This document shows, in pieces, positions 1 through 7,727 of a stretch of DNA of 64,000 nt (position 1 is its first letter; every line of letters starts with the position of its first letter). This stretch comes from Lichenicola sp964249735 (GTDB lineage Bacteria; Pseudomonadota; Alphaproteobacteria; Acetobacterales; Acetobacteraceae), in contig CAXUDP010000004.1 in assembly GCA_964249735.1 (NCBI GenBank), positions 1-64,000 on the forward strand. Direction: 5' to 3'. The notes beneath the pieces were generated by a model. It had not been told where the DNA came from. It did no database searches and saw only the letters and a program-made list of their open reading frames with translations. The translations under genes were made by a program, and so were the position numbers.

Positions 1-618
1 GTGGATCGCCGGGCTCTTGTGCCCGGTGAAGCCGATGTAGCGCAGCTTGCCCTGCTCGCGTGCCCGCAGCACCGCTTCCAGCGCACCGTCGGGCGCGAAC
101 ACCCGCGCCGGATCGTCGGGCCGGATGATCTCGTGGAACTGCAGCAGGTCGAGATGGTCGGTCTGCAGCCGGGTCAGCGAGGTCTCGATCTGGCCCATCG
201 CCGCCTTGGCGGTGCGGCCGTCGATCTTGGTCATCAGGAAGGTGCGGTGGCGGTACCCCTGCATCGCCAGCGCCCGGCCGAGACGCACCTCGCTTTCGCC
301 GTCGTTGTAGTCCCAGCAGTTGTCGCAGAAGTTGATCCCGGCATTGATCCCGGCATGCACCACCCGGATCGCCTCGTCGTTGGTCATCCCGCCCGGCTTG
401 GCCAGGTGGTAGCCACCCATGCCGACCAGCGACACGGCCTCGCCGGTGCGCCCGAGTGCCCGATACTTCATGTCCGGATGCTGGCCGATCGCGGCGGTGA
501 CGCTGCCCGGTTGGGGCACGGCGTTGCCGGCGGCGACCTGCGCCTCGGCCGGCAGCCCCGACGCCGCGGCGGCGCCCATTCCGACGGCGACGGTCTTGAT
601 GAAGTCGCGACGTTCCAT
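1..618 (-). CDS. Tat-exported aldo/keto reductase, C-terminus cut by window edge
   Basis: NAD(P)H-dependent carbonyl reductase of the aldo/keto reductase superfamily. The start (ATG at 618) gives MERRDFIKT, a twin-arginine motif followed by an Ala/Gly-rich segment, so export by Tat is likely. The catalytic elements appear in family order: FCDNCWDY (Asp and Tyr), LMTKID (Lys) and LLQFHEI (His). The mature domain opens with the typical YRALGRTGEAVSLVGMGG. About 206 residues are visible and the C-terminal part of the barrel lies outside the window. It sits 15 bp downstream of larB on the same strand, so it may be the last gene of the lar operon, but its substrate cannot be told from sequence. 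Confidence 0.9.
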   Translation of the reverse strand, partial: MERRDFIKTVAVGMGAAAASGLPAEAQVAAGNAVPQPGSVTAAIGQHPDMKYRALGRTGEAVSLVGMGGYHLAKPGGMTNDEAIRVVHAGINAGINFCDNCWDYNDGESEVRLGRALAMQGYRHRTFLMTKIDGRTAKAAMGQIETSLTRLQTDHLDLLQFHEIIRPDDPARVFAPDGALEAVLRAREQGKLRYIGFTGHKSPAIH

Positions 619-633
619 GGTGGTTCTCCCCGA

Positions 634-1281
634 TCAGCCTGCCGCGCCCAGCACACGGAGTGCCGCACAGGCGCCGCCGTAGCCGTTGTCGATGTTCACC
701 ACGCTGAGGCCCGGCGCGCAGGACGCCAGCATCGCGTCGAGCCCCGCCCTGCCGCCCGCGGCGACGCCATAGCCGACCGAGGTCGGCACCCCGACGACGA
801 CGCCGGGCACCAGTCCCGCCACCACCGAAGGCAGGGCGGCATCCATGCCCGCCACCACGATGACGACGGCGTAGCCGCGAAGTTCCTCGACCCGGCGAAG
901 CAGCCGCCATAGCCCGGCCACTCCGACATCGGCGATCTCGGCGGCGTCGTGGCCGGAGAAGCGCAGGGTCCGCGCCGCCTCGCGCGCCACCGGCAGGTCG
1001 GACGTGCCCGCGGTCACCACCGCCACCCGCCGCCCGGCCGCCAGCGGCGCCGGAGCGCCGATCCAGGCGGTGCGGGAGACCGGATCGTAGTCGAGCCGCG
1101 CACGCAGCCCGGCCGGCAGGGCGTCGAGCCGTGCCGGGTCGAGGCGGGTGAGCAGCAGCGGCGTGTCGCCGACGGCGCGCAGGATGGCGGCGATCTGTTC
1201 CGGCGACTTGCCCGAGCAGTACACCGCCTCGCCAAAGCCGATCCGTGCGGTCCGTTCGCCGTCGAGGAGGAACTCGCTCAC
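634..1281 (-). CDS. larB: LarB, nickel-pincer cofactor biosynthesis (P2CMN carboxylase)
   Basis: LarB carboxylates and hydrolyses nicotinic acid adenine dinucleotide, the first step to the nickel-pincer nucleotide used by lactate racemase and related LarA enzymes. The 215-residue product ends in the AIR-carboxylase-like (PurE-like) domain: VAVVTAGTSDLPVAREAA, then VVIVVAGMDAALPSVVAGL and the glycine-rich GVPTSVGYG. The N-terminal GFGEAVYCSGKSPEQI is typical of LarB. GTG at 1281 is chosen because its GTGA overlaps the larE stop; the open frame continues upstream but only as a shadow of larE. Cytoplasmic. Confidence 0.93.
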   Translation of the reverse strand: MSEFLLDGERTARIGFGEAVYCSGKSPEQIAAILRAVGDTPLLLTRLDPARLDALPAGLRARLDYDPVSRTAWIGAPAPLAAGRRVAVVTAGTSDLPVAREAARTLRFSGHDAAEIADVGVAGLWRLLRRVEELRGYAVVIVVAGMDAALPSVVAGLVPGVVVGVPTSVGYGVAAGGRAGLDAMLASCAPGLSVVNIDNGYGGACAALRVLGAAG

Positions 1282-2132
1282 GCCCCGATCTCCCCGGCCG
1301 GACGGAGGAACGCGCTGCCGGTCCGGTATGCCGCGAAGCGCACCGGCCGCGCCGGCTCGCCCGCTTCCGCCGCAAGCTCCGCCACCGTCCTGCCGAGCGC
1401 GTCCTCGCCCGCGTCCTGCACCGCCCGCAGCGACGCCGGATCGAGCTCGATCACCAGCCCGTCGCGACGCACCCGGCAGCGCACGGTACGGCTGGAACCG
1501 GCCGCTCCGAGCCGCGCCGCCACCAGCTGCTCCGCCTTGTGCACCAGCGCCAGCGTCCGCGGCTCGATGAACAGCCCGGTCTCGATCCGGCTGGACAGGC
1601 AGGGCGCCGAGGGCAGCTCCGCCAGCGTGCCCAGCCCGAGCCGCGACGCGATCCCGCGCAGGGTCGCCTTGGAGATCCCCGCTTCCACGAACGGATGCCG
1701 CACCCCGTGCGCGTCCGCCGCCTGCAGCCCGGGACGGTAGTCGCCGAGGTCGTCGGTGTTGGTGCCGGACAGCACCAGCGCGCCCGACCCCTGCAGCCGG
1801 GCGACGATGGCGCCATACAGGTTGGTCTTGCAGAACAGGCACCGGTTCGCCGGGTTGGCGCGGTAGCGCGCGTCGTTGAACTCGCCGGCGTTGAACACCT
1901 CCAGCCGCACGCCAAGTTCCGACGCCAGCGTCCGCGTCCGCTCCGTCGCCTCCTCCGGCACAGCGGCCGAGCTGGCGTGATGCAGCGTCAGCCGGTCTCC
2001 CAGCACTGGCGCCGCAGCCGCCGCCAGCGTCAGGCTGTCGATCCCGCCGCTGACCGCGATTGCCACCCGCAGCACTCCCAGCCCTGCCAGCAGCGCCTGC
2101 AGCCGCGCCAGCGCGTCCTCGACATCGCTCAT
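1278..2132 (-). CDS. larE: LarE, ATP-dependent sacrificial sulfur transferase
   Basis: LarE adenylates the pyridinium dicarboxylate mononucleotide made by LarB and inserts sulfur. The 284-residue protein has the PP-loop SGGIDS (residues 28-33) of the N-type ATP pyrophosphatase fold. Cys178, in PSAPCLSSR, lies in the segment where LarE carries its sulfur-donating cysteine; Cys98 and Cys101 form a C-x-x-C in NRCLFCK. I see no further cysteine four residues after Cys178, as expected for iron-sulfur forms, so the single-use cysteine type is more likely (inference). The ATG overlaps the larC stop by ATGA and the stop overlaps the larB GTG, so translation is probably coupled. Confidence 0.93.
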   Translation of the reverse strand: MSDVEDALARLQALLAGLGVLRVAIAVSGGIDSLTLAAAAAPVLGDRLTLHHASSAAVPEEATERTRTLASELGVRLEVFNAGEFNDARYRANPANRCLFCKTNLYGAIVARLQGSGALVLSGTNTDDLGDYRPGLQAADAHGVRHPFVEAGISKATLRGIASRLGLGTLAELPSAPCLSSRIETGLFIEPRTLALVHKAEQLVAARLGAAGSSRTVRCRVRRDGLVIELDPASLRAVQDAGEDALGRTVAELAAEAGEPARPVRFAAYRTGSAFLRPAGEIGA

Positions 2133-3427
2133 GGTCCGGCCTCCTCGTCCAGCGCCAGCGCTTCCGCCTGCCGGCGCAGTCGCTGCCGCCCCGCCTGGCC
2201 GGCCAGCTCCCGCAGGTGGTCCGCCTCCGCCTTGGCGGTCGCCCCGTCCGGACGCTGCACCAGCTTCACGTCCACCGGCACGCCGTCCACCACCGTTTGG
2301 GCGATGCGCCGCCGCAGCGCCTGCCCCTGCACCAGGTGCGTGCGCAGGCCGATGGTGGTGGTCTCGGTGAAGCAGGCGGCGGTCACCACGTCCAGCGCGT
2401 CGGGCGCCGCCAGCACCTGCACGTGCACCGCCATGCGTCCCTTCTTGCCGATCGCCGCCATCTGCACGACGTCGTGCACCCCGTCGGTGCTCCGGATCCG
2501 GTCCAGCCCGGCGGCGAGATCCTCGCCGGACTGGTCGTCGACCTCGAAGGCGATCACCCCCAGGGTGCGGTGGCCGCCAGCCAGGCCGGCCGGCTCGGCG
2601 GCCTTGATCACCAGCGCCCGCATGCAGTTGCTGGTGCCGGCAAGCCGCCTGGTGCCGAAGCCGATGCCGGTCGCCCCGAGCCGCCCCGACGGCCGCGCCC
2701 GGAGCCGGCCGGTGTCCCGCAGGTAGCGCAGGATCGCCGCCCCGGTCGGCGTGACCCGTTCGCCGGCGATGCCGTCGTCCTCCACCTCGAACCCGTCCAG
2801 CAGCAGCGCCGTCGCCGGTGCCGGCACCGGCATGATCCCGTGCGCGGTATGGATCCGGCCGGAGCCGAGCGGCAACGCCGACACGCTCCAGCCCGCAGCA
2901 CCCGTCCCCTCGATCAGCACCGAGGCGGCGACGATGTCGGCGATCGAGTCCGCAGCACCCACCTCGTGGAACGTCGTCGCGTCGGCCGGAACGCCGTGCA
3001 CGCGCCCTTCCGCCTCCGCCAGCACCGCGAAGATCCCGACCGCATGCGCCGACACCGCCGGCTCCAGCCCGCACCGGAGCAGGTGGGCCCGTATCTCGCG
3101 CCAGGCCCGATGGGCGTGGCTGGTCTCATGCCCATGCCCATGCTCGTGGTCATGCCCGTGATGATGGCCTTCGTCATGGGGATGGCCATGCTCGTGGTCA
3201 TGATCCCCTTGCGGCGCGTCCGCCGCCTGGCCATCCGGACCCTCCACCCGGAAGCGCATCCCGCTGAGCACGCCGTCGTTGTGCGGCAGCAGCAGGCAGC
3301 GGACCGCGACCGCCCGCGCCACCGCCTCCGACACCCGCACCTGCTGCGCCGGAAACGCGTCCAGAAGAGCGGCCGCGAACATGTCGCCGGCCATGCCGCC
3401 GAGCGGGTCCAGATGCACGTGGATCAT
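2129..3427 (-). CDS. larC: LarC, nickel insertion cyclometallase
   Basis: LarC inserts nickel into the dithio-pyridinium product of LarE using CTP. The start MIHVHLDPLGGMAGDMF is the classic LarC N-terminus, so ATG 3427 is preferred over ATG 3463. A His-rich loop at residues 76-106 holds 15 histidines in 31 positions and is likely a nickel reservoir. The C-terminal half has the conserved CFTETTTIGLR stretch. Some lactobacilli make LarC from two frames by programmed frameshift; here it is one open frame of 432 residues. First gene of larC-larE-larB, with the NiCoT transporter divergent 83 bp away. Confidence 0.94.
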   Translation of the reverse strand: MIHVHLDPLGGMAGDMFAAALLDAFPAQQVRVSEAVARAVAVRCLLLPHNDGVLSGMRFRVEGPDGQAADAPQGDHDHEHGHPHDEGHHHGHDHEHGHGHETSHAHRAWREIRAHLLRCGLEPAVSAHAVGIFAVLAEAEGRVHGVPADATTFHEVGAADSIADIVAASVLIEGTGAAGWSVSALPLGSGRIHTAHGIMPVPAPATALLLDGFEVEDDGIAGERVTPTGAAILRYLRDTGRLRARPSGRLGATGIGFGTRRLAGTSNCMRALVIKAAEPAGLAGGHRTLGVIAFEVDDQSGEDLAAGLDRIRSTDGVHDVVQMAAIGKKGRMAVHVQVLAAPDALDVVTAACFTETTTIGLRTHLVQGQALRRRIAQTVVDGVPVDVKLVQRPDGATAKAEADHLRELAGQAGRQRLRRQAEALALDEEAGP

Positions 3428-3510
3428 CGACGGATGATGGCCAGCACGCCCGCTCTTGTCCACGCGGGGGCCATCTTGCCGAACCGCATCCGGTCCCGCA
3501 CGCTCGGCTC

Positions 3511-4584
3511 ATGCCGACATCGTCCGCGCCGCCTGGCCGTCCCGGCCTTTCCGCCCTGCTGGGCGCGTGCTTCTCGGCCGGCGCCGGACAGGCCACGAGC
3601 CAGAAACGCCGGATCTCGGCGATGGCCGTCTCCCTGCTCGGCGTCAACCTCCTGGCCTGGTGCTGGGCGCTGGCGGCGTTCGGCAGCTCACCGGCGCTGC
3701 TGGGATCGGCGCTGATCGCCTGGGGCTTCGGCCTGCGCCATGCGGTGGATGCCGATCACATTGCCGCCATCGACAACGTGTCCCGCCGCCTGATGCAGGG
3801 AGGACAGCGGCCGATCGGCATCGGCCTGTTCTTTTCGCTCGGCCACTCCACGGTGGTAGTGCTGGCCGGGCTGGCGGTGGTGCTGGCGCAGGGCTGGTTC
3901 CGCAGCCGGCTCGGCCTGCTCGCCGGGTGGGGCGCACCGGTGGGCGCCATCGTGTCCGCGGGCTTCCTGCTCCTGATCGGCGGCGCCAACCTGCTGGTGT
4001 TGCTGGCCCTGTTCCGCCTGCGCGGGCGCCTGCGACGCGGCGAGCCGGCCTGCGACCCGCTGCCCGGGCCGGACGGCGTCCTGTCGCGCCTGCTGGCGCC
4101 GCTGATCCGCCGGGTTGGGAGCAGCCGCGGCATGTTCTGGCTCGGCCTGCTGTTCGGCCTCGGCTTCGACACCGCGACCGAGATCGGCGTGCTGGGCCTC
4201 GCCGCGGTGGGCGCCGCACATGGGGAGGCCGGCTGGACGGTGATGGTGTTCCCGGCCCTGTTCACCGCCGGCATGGCGCTGGTCGACACCGCCGACGGAG
4301 TGATGATGCTGGGCGCCTATGGCTGGGCGCTGTCCGAGCCGTCGCGCAATCTCGGCTACAACATGGTCATCACCGCCGGCTCCGTGCTGGTGGCGCTGGT
4401 GATCGGGGCGACGGAAGTGCTGGACCTGGTTCCCGTGCCGGGCGCCGCCACGCCGACCTGGGCACGCGTCGTCGACATGCATGGCGAACTGGTCGGCTAC
4501 GGCGTGGTCGGCGGCTTCGCCCTGCTCTGGGCCGCCTCCCTGCTTGGCTGGTTGCTGCGCAGCCGGGCACGCGCCGGGCGCTGA
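3511..4584 (+). CDS. NiCoT-family nickel/cobalt permease
   Basis: Inner-membrane Ni2+/Co2+ importer of the HoxN/NixA family. The signature HAVDADH is at residues 77-83 in the second membrane segment and the second family motif LGFDTATE is at 217-224. The 357-residue chain shows about eight hydrophobic segments, the usual number. It is divergent from larC across 83 bp, so it probably supplies nickel for the pincer cofactor. I saw no obvious riboswitch or NikR/Nur-like palindrome in the gap. From residue 169 to the stop the DNA is repeated, apparently without change, at 10360-10931. Confidence 0.94.
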   Translation: MPTSSAPPGRPGLSALLGACFSAGAGQATSQKRRISAMAVSLLGVNLLAWCWALAAFGSSPALLGSALIAWGFGLRHAVDADHIAAIDNVSRRLMQGGQRPIGIGLFFSLGHSTVVVLAGLAVVLAQGWFRSRLGLLAGWGAPVGAIVSAGFLLLIGGANLLVLLALFRLRGRLRRGEPACDPLPGPDGVLSRLLAPLIRRVGSSRGMFWLGLLFGLGFDTATEIGVLGLAAVGAAHGEAGWTVMVFPALFTAGMALVDTADGVMMLGAYGWALSEPSRNLGYNMVITAGSVLVALVIGATEVLDLVPVPGAATPTWARVVDMHGELVGYGVVGGFALLWAASLLGWLLRSRARAGR

Positions 4585-4588
4585 ACCG
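4017..4588 (+). repeat. 572-bp direct repeat, copy 1 (3' half of the NiCoT gene)
   Basis: The sequence from CCTGCGCGGGCGCC at 4017 to CTGAACCG at 4588 recurs at 10360-10931, offset 6343 bp, same orientation. The translated reading frames of both copies are identical and every line I compared matched. Flanks differ at once on both sides: TTCCG versus GTCAT upstream, TCCTG versus CTCGG downstream. The copy here belongs to the intact gene. Confidence 0.95.
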
Positions 4589-4936
4589 TCCTGTCCGCTC
4601 ATGGACGGCTCCGGATCGTCCGCGGCATCACCCTGCGGATGGAGCTATGAGGAAGGCCTGCATCTGGAACCATTCAGGAGCACGACTAAACGGCACCGGG
4701 ACCAGGCTGCTGGTGAAGCCGGGCCCTCGGTGTGCTATCGGGATCGCCGCCGGCGCGTGGCAAACACCGTCGACATGGCGCGTCCAAACTCCAGCGCCGG
4801 CCGAACCGGAGGCCCGACGCAACCGTCAAAGCCCCCAGAGGAAGCAGGGCACGGAACGCGAGACGCCGGCGCCTGTCCATGAAGCCCAACCAGAAGCAAG
4901 GCGGTACCAGGTGTCGGCCTACCGCGGAGTCCACAA
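4585..4936 (+). other. Intergenic, 352 bp, no gene recognised
   Basis: Between the NiCoT stop and the glycosyltransferase. A short inverted repeat (CCGTCC...GGACGG, about 4587-4609) lies just after the NiCoT stop but lacks a T tract. Short frames on both strands have no recognisable domain. If the 572-bp repeat marks an integration, this stretch is the left end of the inserted DNA. Confidence 0.5.
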
Positions 4937-5941
4937 ATGCTGCTTTACATCATCCAGGTTCATCAATGGCCAGAGCAGGTTCGGCAACTGATCGAACTGC
5001 TCGATGATGGAACAACCTCGTATCTGATCAACGTCGATCCTGCGGCGAGGGTCGCCTTCGACGACCTGCCGGCTTTGCTCCCGGAGAGGCTAAGGGGGCG
5101 CGTGACGGTGCGGCTCGGACTGCCCGTCACCTGGGGCGGGATCTCGCAGGTTCATGCCTGGCTCGACGCCTACTCGTATGCCGTCGACCACATGTCCGGT
5201 TGGAGTTTCGTCGTCATCCTTTCCGGAAGCTGCATCCCCCTAGTGTCACAGGCCAGGGTGAGAGAATTTCTCGAGGACCAGGAAGCCGCAGGCGTGCGCG
5301 TACATCTCGGGTGGTGGAACTGGGAAGCACGAGGTGACATCTTCCACTCGATATCGATCGGGCAGAGGGACGCGGCCGACGTCACGCCGGTCGAGATAGG
5401 CCTGGGTGGTGGGCAGCCGGCGCTGATCGAAGCCGGGCTGAAGCCGGTGTTCGATGACCACGAGCGTTCACCGATCTTCCACGCGCACTGGCGCGGAGCC
5501 GTGCACTGCACTGACCTAACGATCGAGAAGCGTCTGGTCATCCGACGCCTGCTTCCCTTCGAGGTCTCGGCTCGGCGGCACAAGATGCAGGCCCTTCCCA
5601 GCAAGGGTGGATGGCTCTGGTGCATCCTCCGGCGGGATGCGATCGAGGGCATCCTCGTGGATCCGATCCTTCCGGACGTGCTGGACATGCTGACCCACTT
5701 CATCTGTCCCGACGAGCTGTTCCTGCATACGATCATCCACAACAGCGCTCAGTTCAGGCACGAACCCATCGGGCGACAGAGCAGCCATTTCCTACAGGGT
5801 CTTGCGACCGACATCGGCGATGGACATGTGGAAGAGCTGCAAAGAAGTGGCGCCTTCTTTGCACGGAAGGTCAACTACGAGAGATCACCGCGTCTTCTCG
5901 ACTATGTGCGTCGGGAAGTTTCCTCGACTAGGTCGACCTGA
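4937..5941 (+). CDS. Core-2/I-branching-type glycosyltransferase (GT14-like)
   Basis: Probable beta-N-acetylglucosaminyl- or xylosyl-type transferase of the core-2/I-branching family. The 334-residue product starts MLLYIIQVHQWPEQ and has LSGSCIPL at 95-102, matching the family's LSGxDxPL motif with Ser-Cys in place of the usual residue pair. Later come GGWLWCILRR and PDELFLHTIIHNS, the acceptor/nucleotide-sugar end of the fold. No signal peptide or membrane anchor is seen. Codon use is less GC-extreme than in the larger operons of the window, suggesting acquisition. It converges with the discoidin-domain gene and probably serves surface glycan synthesis; the acceptor is unknown. Confidence 0.75.
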   Translation: MLLYIIQVHQWPEQVRQLIELLDDGTTSYLINVDPAARVAFDDLPALLPERLRGRVTVRLGLPVTWGGISQVHAWLDAYSYAVDHMSGWSFVVILSGSCIPLVSQARVREFLEDQEAAGVRVHLGWWNWEARGDIFHSISIGQRDAADVTPVEIGLGGGQPALIEAGLKPVFDDHERSPIFHAHWRGAVHCTDLTIEKRLVIRRLLPFEVSARRHKMQALPSKGGWLWCILRRDAIEGILVDPILPDVLDMLTHFICPDELFLHTIIHNSAQFRHEPIGRQSSHFLQGLATDIGDGHVEELQRSGAFFARKVNYERSPRLLDYVRREVSSTRST

Positions 5942-5983
5942 CTGGAAGACGCGCGACGCCACGGAGAAGGGATGCAGGGGGAC

Positions 5984-7474
5984 CTAGTAGACCTCCAACT
6001 CCGAGAAATGCAGATGGGACCTGCGCGGAAGCCTTATTCGAAGATAACGGACCGACAGCGGATCGGGAAAGCTGACCTCGACGATCCTCTCGATGTCCAT
6101 CTCCTGGGGATGCTGATAAACCTGACGCCACGTCGACCCGTCGATCGAAGCGAGAACCTGGAACGACTTCATACGCTCTTCGAACCCCGACCGGTTGAAG
6201 ATGCGTATCAGGCGGATGCTGGACGTATCGAGCAGATCGACGGTCCACCATGGCTGCAGCTCGAAATCGGTGTGGAAACCATTCGGCGCGTCGCGATCAC
6301 CGTTGTTCGCACCCTCGGCTTCCCTGCGGCAGTCCGACCAGAGGGACCATTGGCAGGTCGAACTCTGCCAGGCCGGCTTTCCGAGGGCCAAGTTCTCCAG
6401 GACGTCGACCTCCACCGCCATGAAAGCCGCGTATTGTCGCAGGAAGCCGAGGCAGAACGGCATGCGTGCTTCGCCCAGAACGCCGGCGATGACGCGGAAG
6501 ATCGGAACGTGCGGGAACCTGACCAGGACCTGCCAGAGAACGGACCCGCGTCCCAGGATCCTGTCCGGGTTGTCCCCGAGGTTGGACACTTCCCGTTTGA
6601 ACGAGTCTTTCAGGTAGTCGCCGCACTCCACCAAGTCATCGACCGTCATCTTCTCCAGAAGCGTCAGGAGGTCATTGCCTTCCCGTGGACGAAGCAGGGC
6701 GCGTTGCAGATAGCGCCAGCCGGATCGGACAGGATGGTAGAGCATGCCATCTTCAGGCTCCAGGTCCTTCGGATGAAACAGGCCATGGTAGTTGAAGGTG
6801 TCCGGCCTGTAGTACTCTCCCATCTCGTTCAGATCCGCAACGCTGAAGCCGGCCGCCAGAAGTTCGGTCGTCGTGAACGCTTCATCGTTGGGAATGACGT
6901 AGTCGAGGATCTCCGACGGCGTCGACCTTTCGTCCGATCGTCGCTGCGAATGCAGATGCCTGACGGCGCGGGCGGACGCGCGAACGACCGGGAAGAAGCA
7001 CTTGTAGACGTCGCTGTGCGTGGAACTCATCGTCTTGAGCCAGAACCAGTCCGCACCGGCGATCTCCACGTAGGTCGCGATGAAATCATGCTGGCTGGCT
7101 TCGTCAAGAGTCCGGAAGAAGGACGACGGATCCGCTCGATTGACGTAAGCGTCGTTCTCGATCAGCCAGATGTGGTCGAGGTGCGGGAAACGATCCAGGA
7201 CGACATAGAGTATATAGTCACCGCACTTCCATATCTCGTTCTGACCTCGTAAGGGAAGTCCAAGCTCCGAGAAGGTCTCGTCGGAGATGCTGACCTTGGG
7301 AAAATTTCCGGTGGAAATGACTCCGTTACGCTCGTCGACCGCAAAAACGATCAGGTAGTCGGAGTTTCTTGACAGCCGATCGGCAAGCGACAGAAGATCG
7401 CTGTCAACATAATGGGTCCGTATCGCTATGGCATTCTGGGCTGTAGCCGGAGGATATGCTGTCATCTCTGTCAT
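5984..7474 (-). CDS. Putative glycosyltransferase-like protein with C-terminal F5/8C (discoidin) domain
   Basis: A 496-residue protein in two parts. Residues 361-496 form a discoidin/F5/8 type C carbohydrate-binding domain: NLALGKPAWQSS, then WWTVDLLDTSSIRLIRIFNR and the closing VRYLRIRLPRRSHLHFSELEVY pattern. Residues 1-350 match no family I can name surely; DHIWLIENDAYV (100-111) resembles the acidic nucleotide-sugar site of small glycosyltransferases. No signal peptide. The ATG at 7474 has a poor ribosome site and ATG 7465 is an alternative. It faces the GT14-like gene with only 42 bp between the stops, suggesting a shared role in a surface polysaccharide. Confidence 0.65.
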   Translation of the reverse strand: MTEMTAYPPATAQNAIAIRTHYVDSDLLSLADRLSRNSDYLIVFAVDERNGVISTGNFPKVSISDETFSELGLPLRGQNEIWKCGDYILYVVLDRFPHLDHIWLIENDAYVNRADPSSFFRTLDEASQHDFIATYVEIAGADWFWLKTMSSTHSDVYKCFFPVVRASARAVRHLHSQRRSDERSTPSEILDYVIPNDEAFTTTELLAAGFSVADLNEMGEYYRPDTFNYHGLFHPKDLEPEDGMLYHPVRSGWRYLQRALLRPREGNDLLTLLEKMTVDDLVECGDYLKDSFKREVSNLGDNPDRILGRGSVLWQVLVRFPHVPIFRVIAGVLGEARMPFCLGFLRQYAAFMAVEVDVLENLALGKPAWQSSTCQWSLWSDCRREAEGANNGDRDAPNGFHTDFELQPWWTVDLLDTSSIRLIRIFNRSGFEERMKSFQVLASIDGSTWRQVYQHPQEMDIERIVEVSFPDPLSVRYLRIRLPRRSHLHFSELEVY

Positions 7475-7727
7475 CAGTTATGTGAAAACGACGAAACAGC
7501 CTGCCGGAAGATGTGCCACCGGCGCGACTGATCACACATCGCCAGCCTGATATCAAGGAGAAGCTACCTGATGACCGGAACCTCTGGTCAGCTTCCGCCA
7601 GGGCTCGCGGTGCCGCAGCGCGGTCCGATCGATCCGGCGAGCGTTCTGCTGCAAGCGCCTCCAGCCTGGAGAAGGTGGCAGGCAGCGTGACCGGCGGCCC
7701 GGACAGGCTTCAGGCGTTTTCATCAGT

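Noticed and set aside
634..1842. Longer larB starting at 1842
   Set aside because: The extra N-terminal part overlaps larE in another frame and lacks homology; GTG 1281 at the GTGA joint is better.
3428..3510. Nickel/cobalt riboswitch or NikR-type operator between larC and NiCoT
   Set aside because: The 83-bp gap has no paired domains or good palindrome that I can see.
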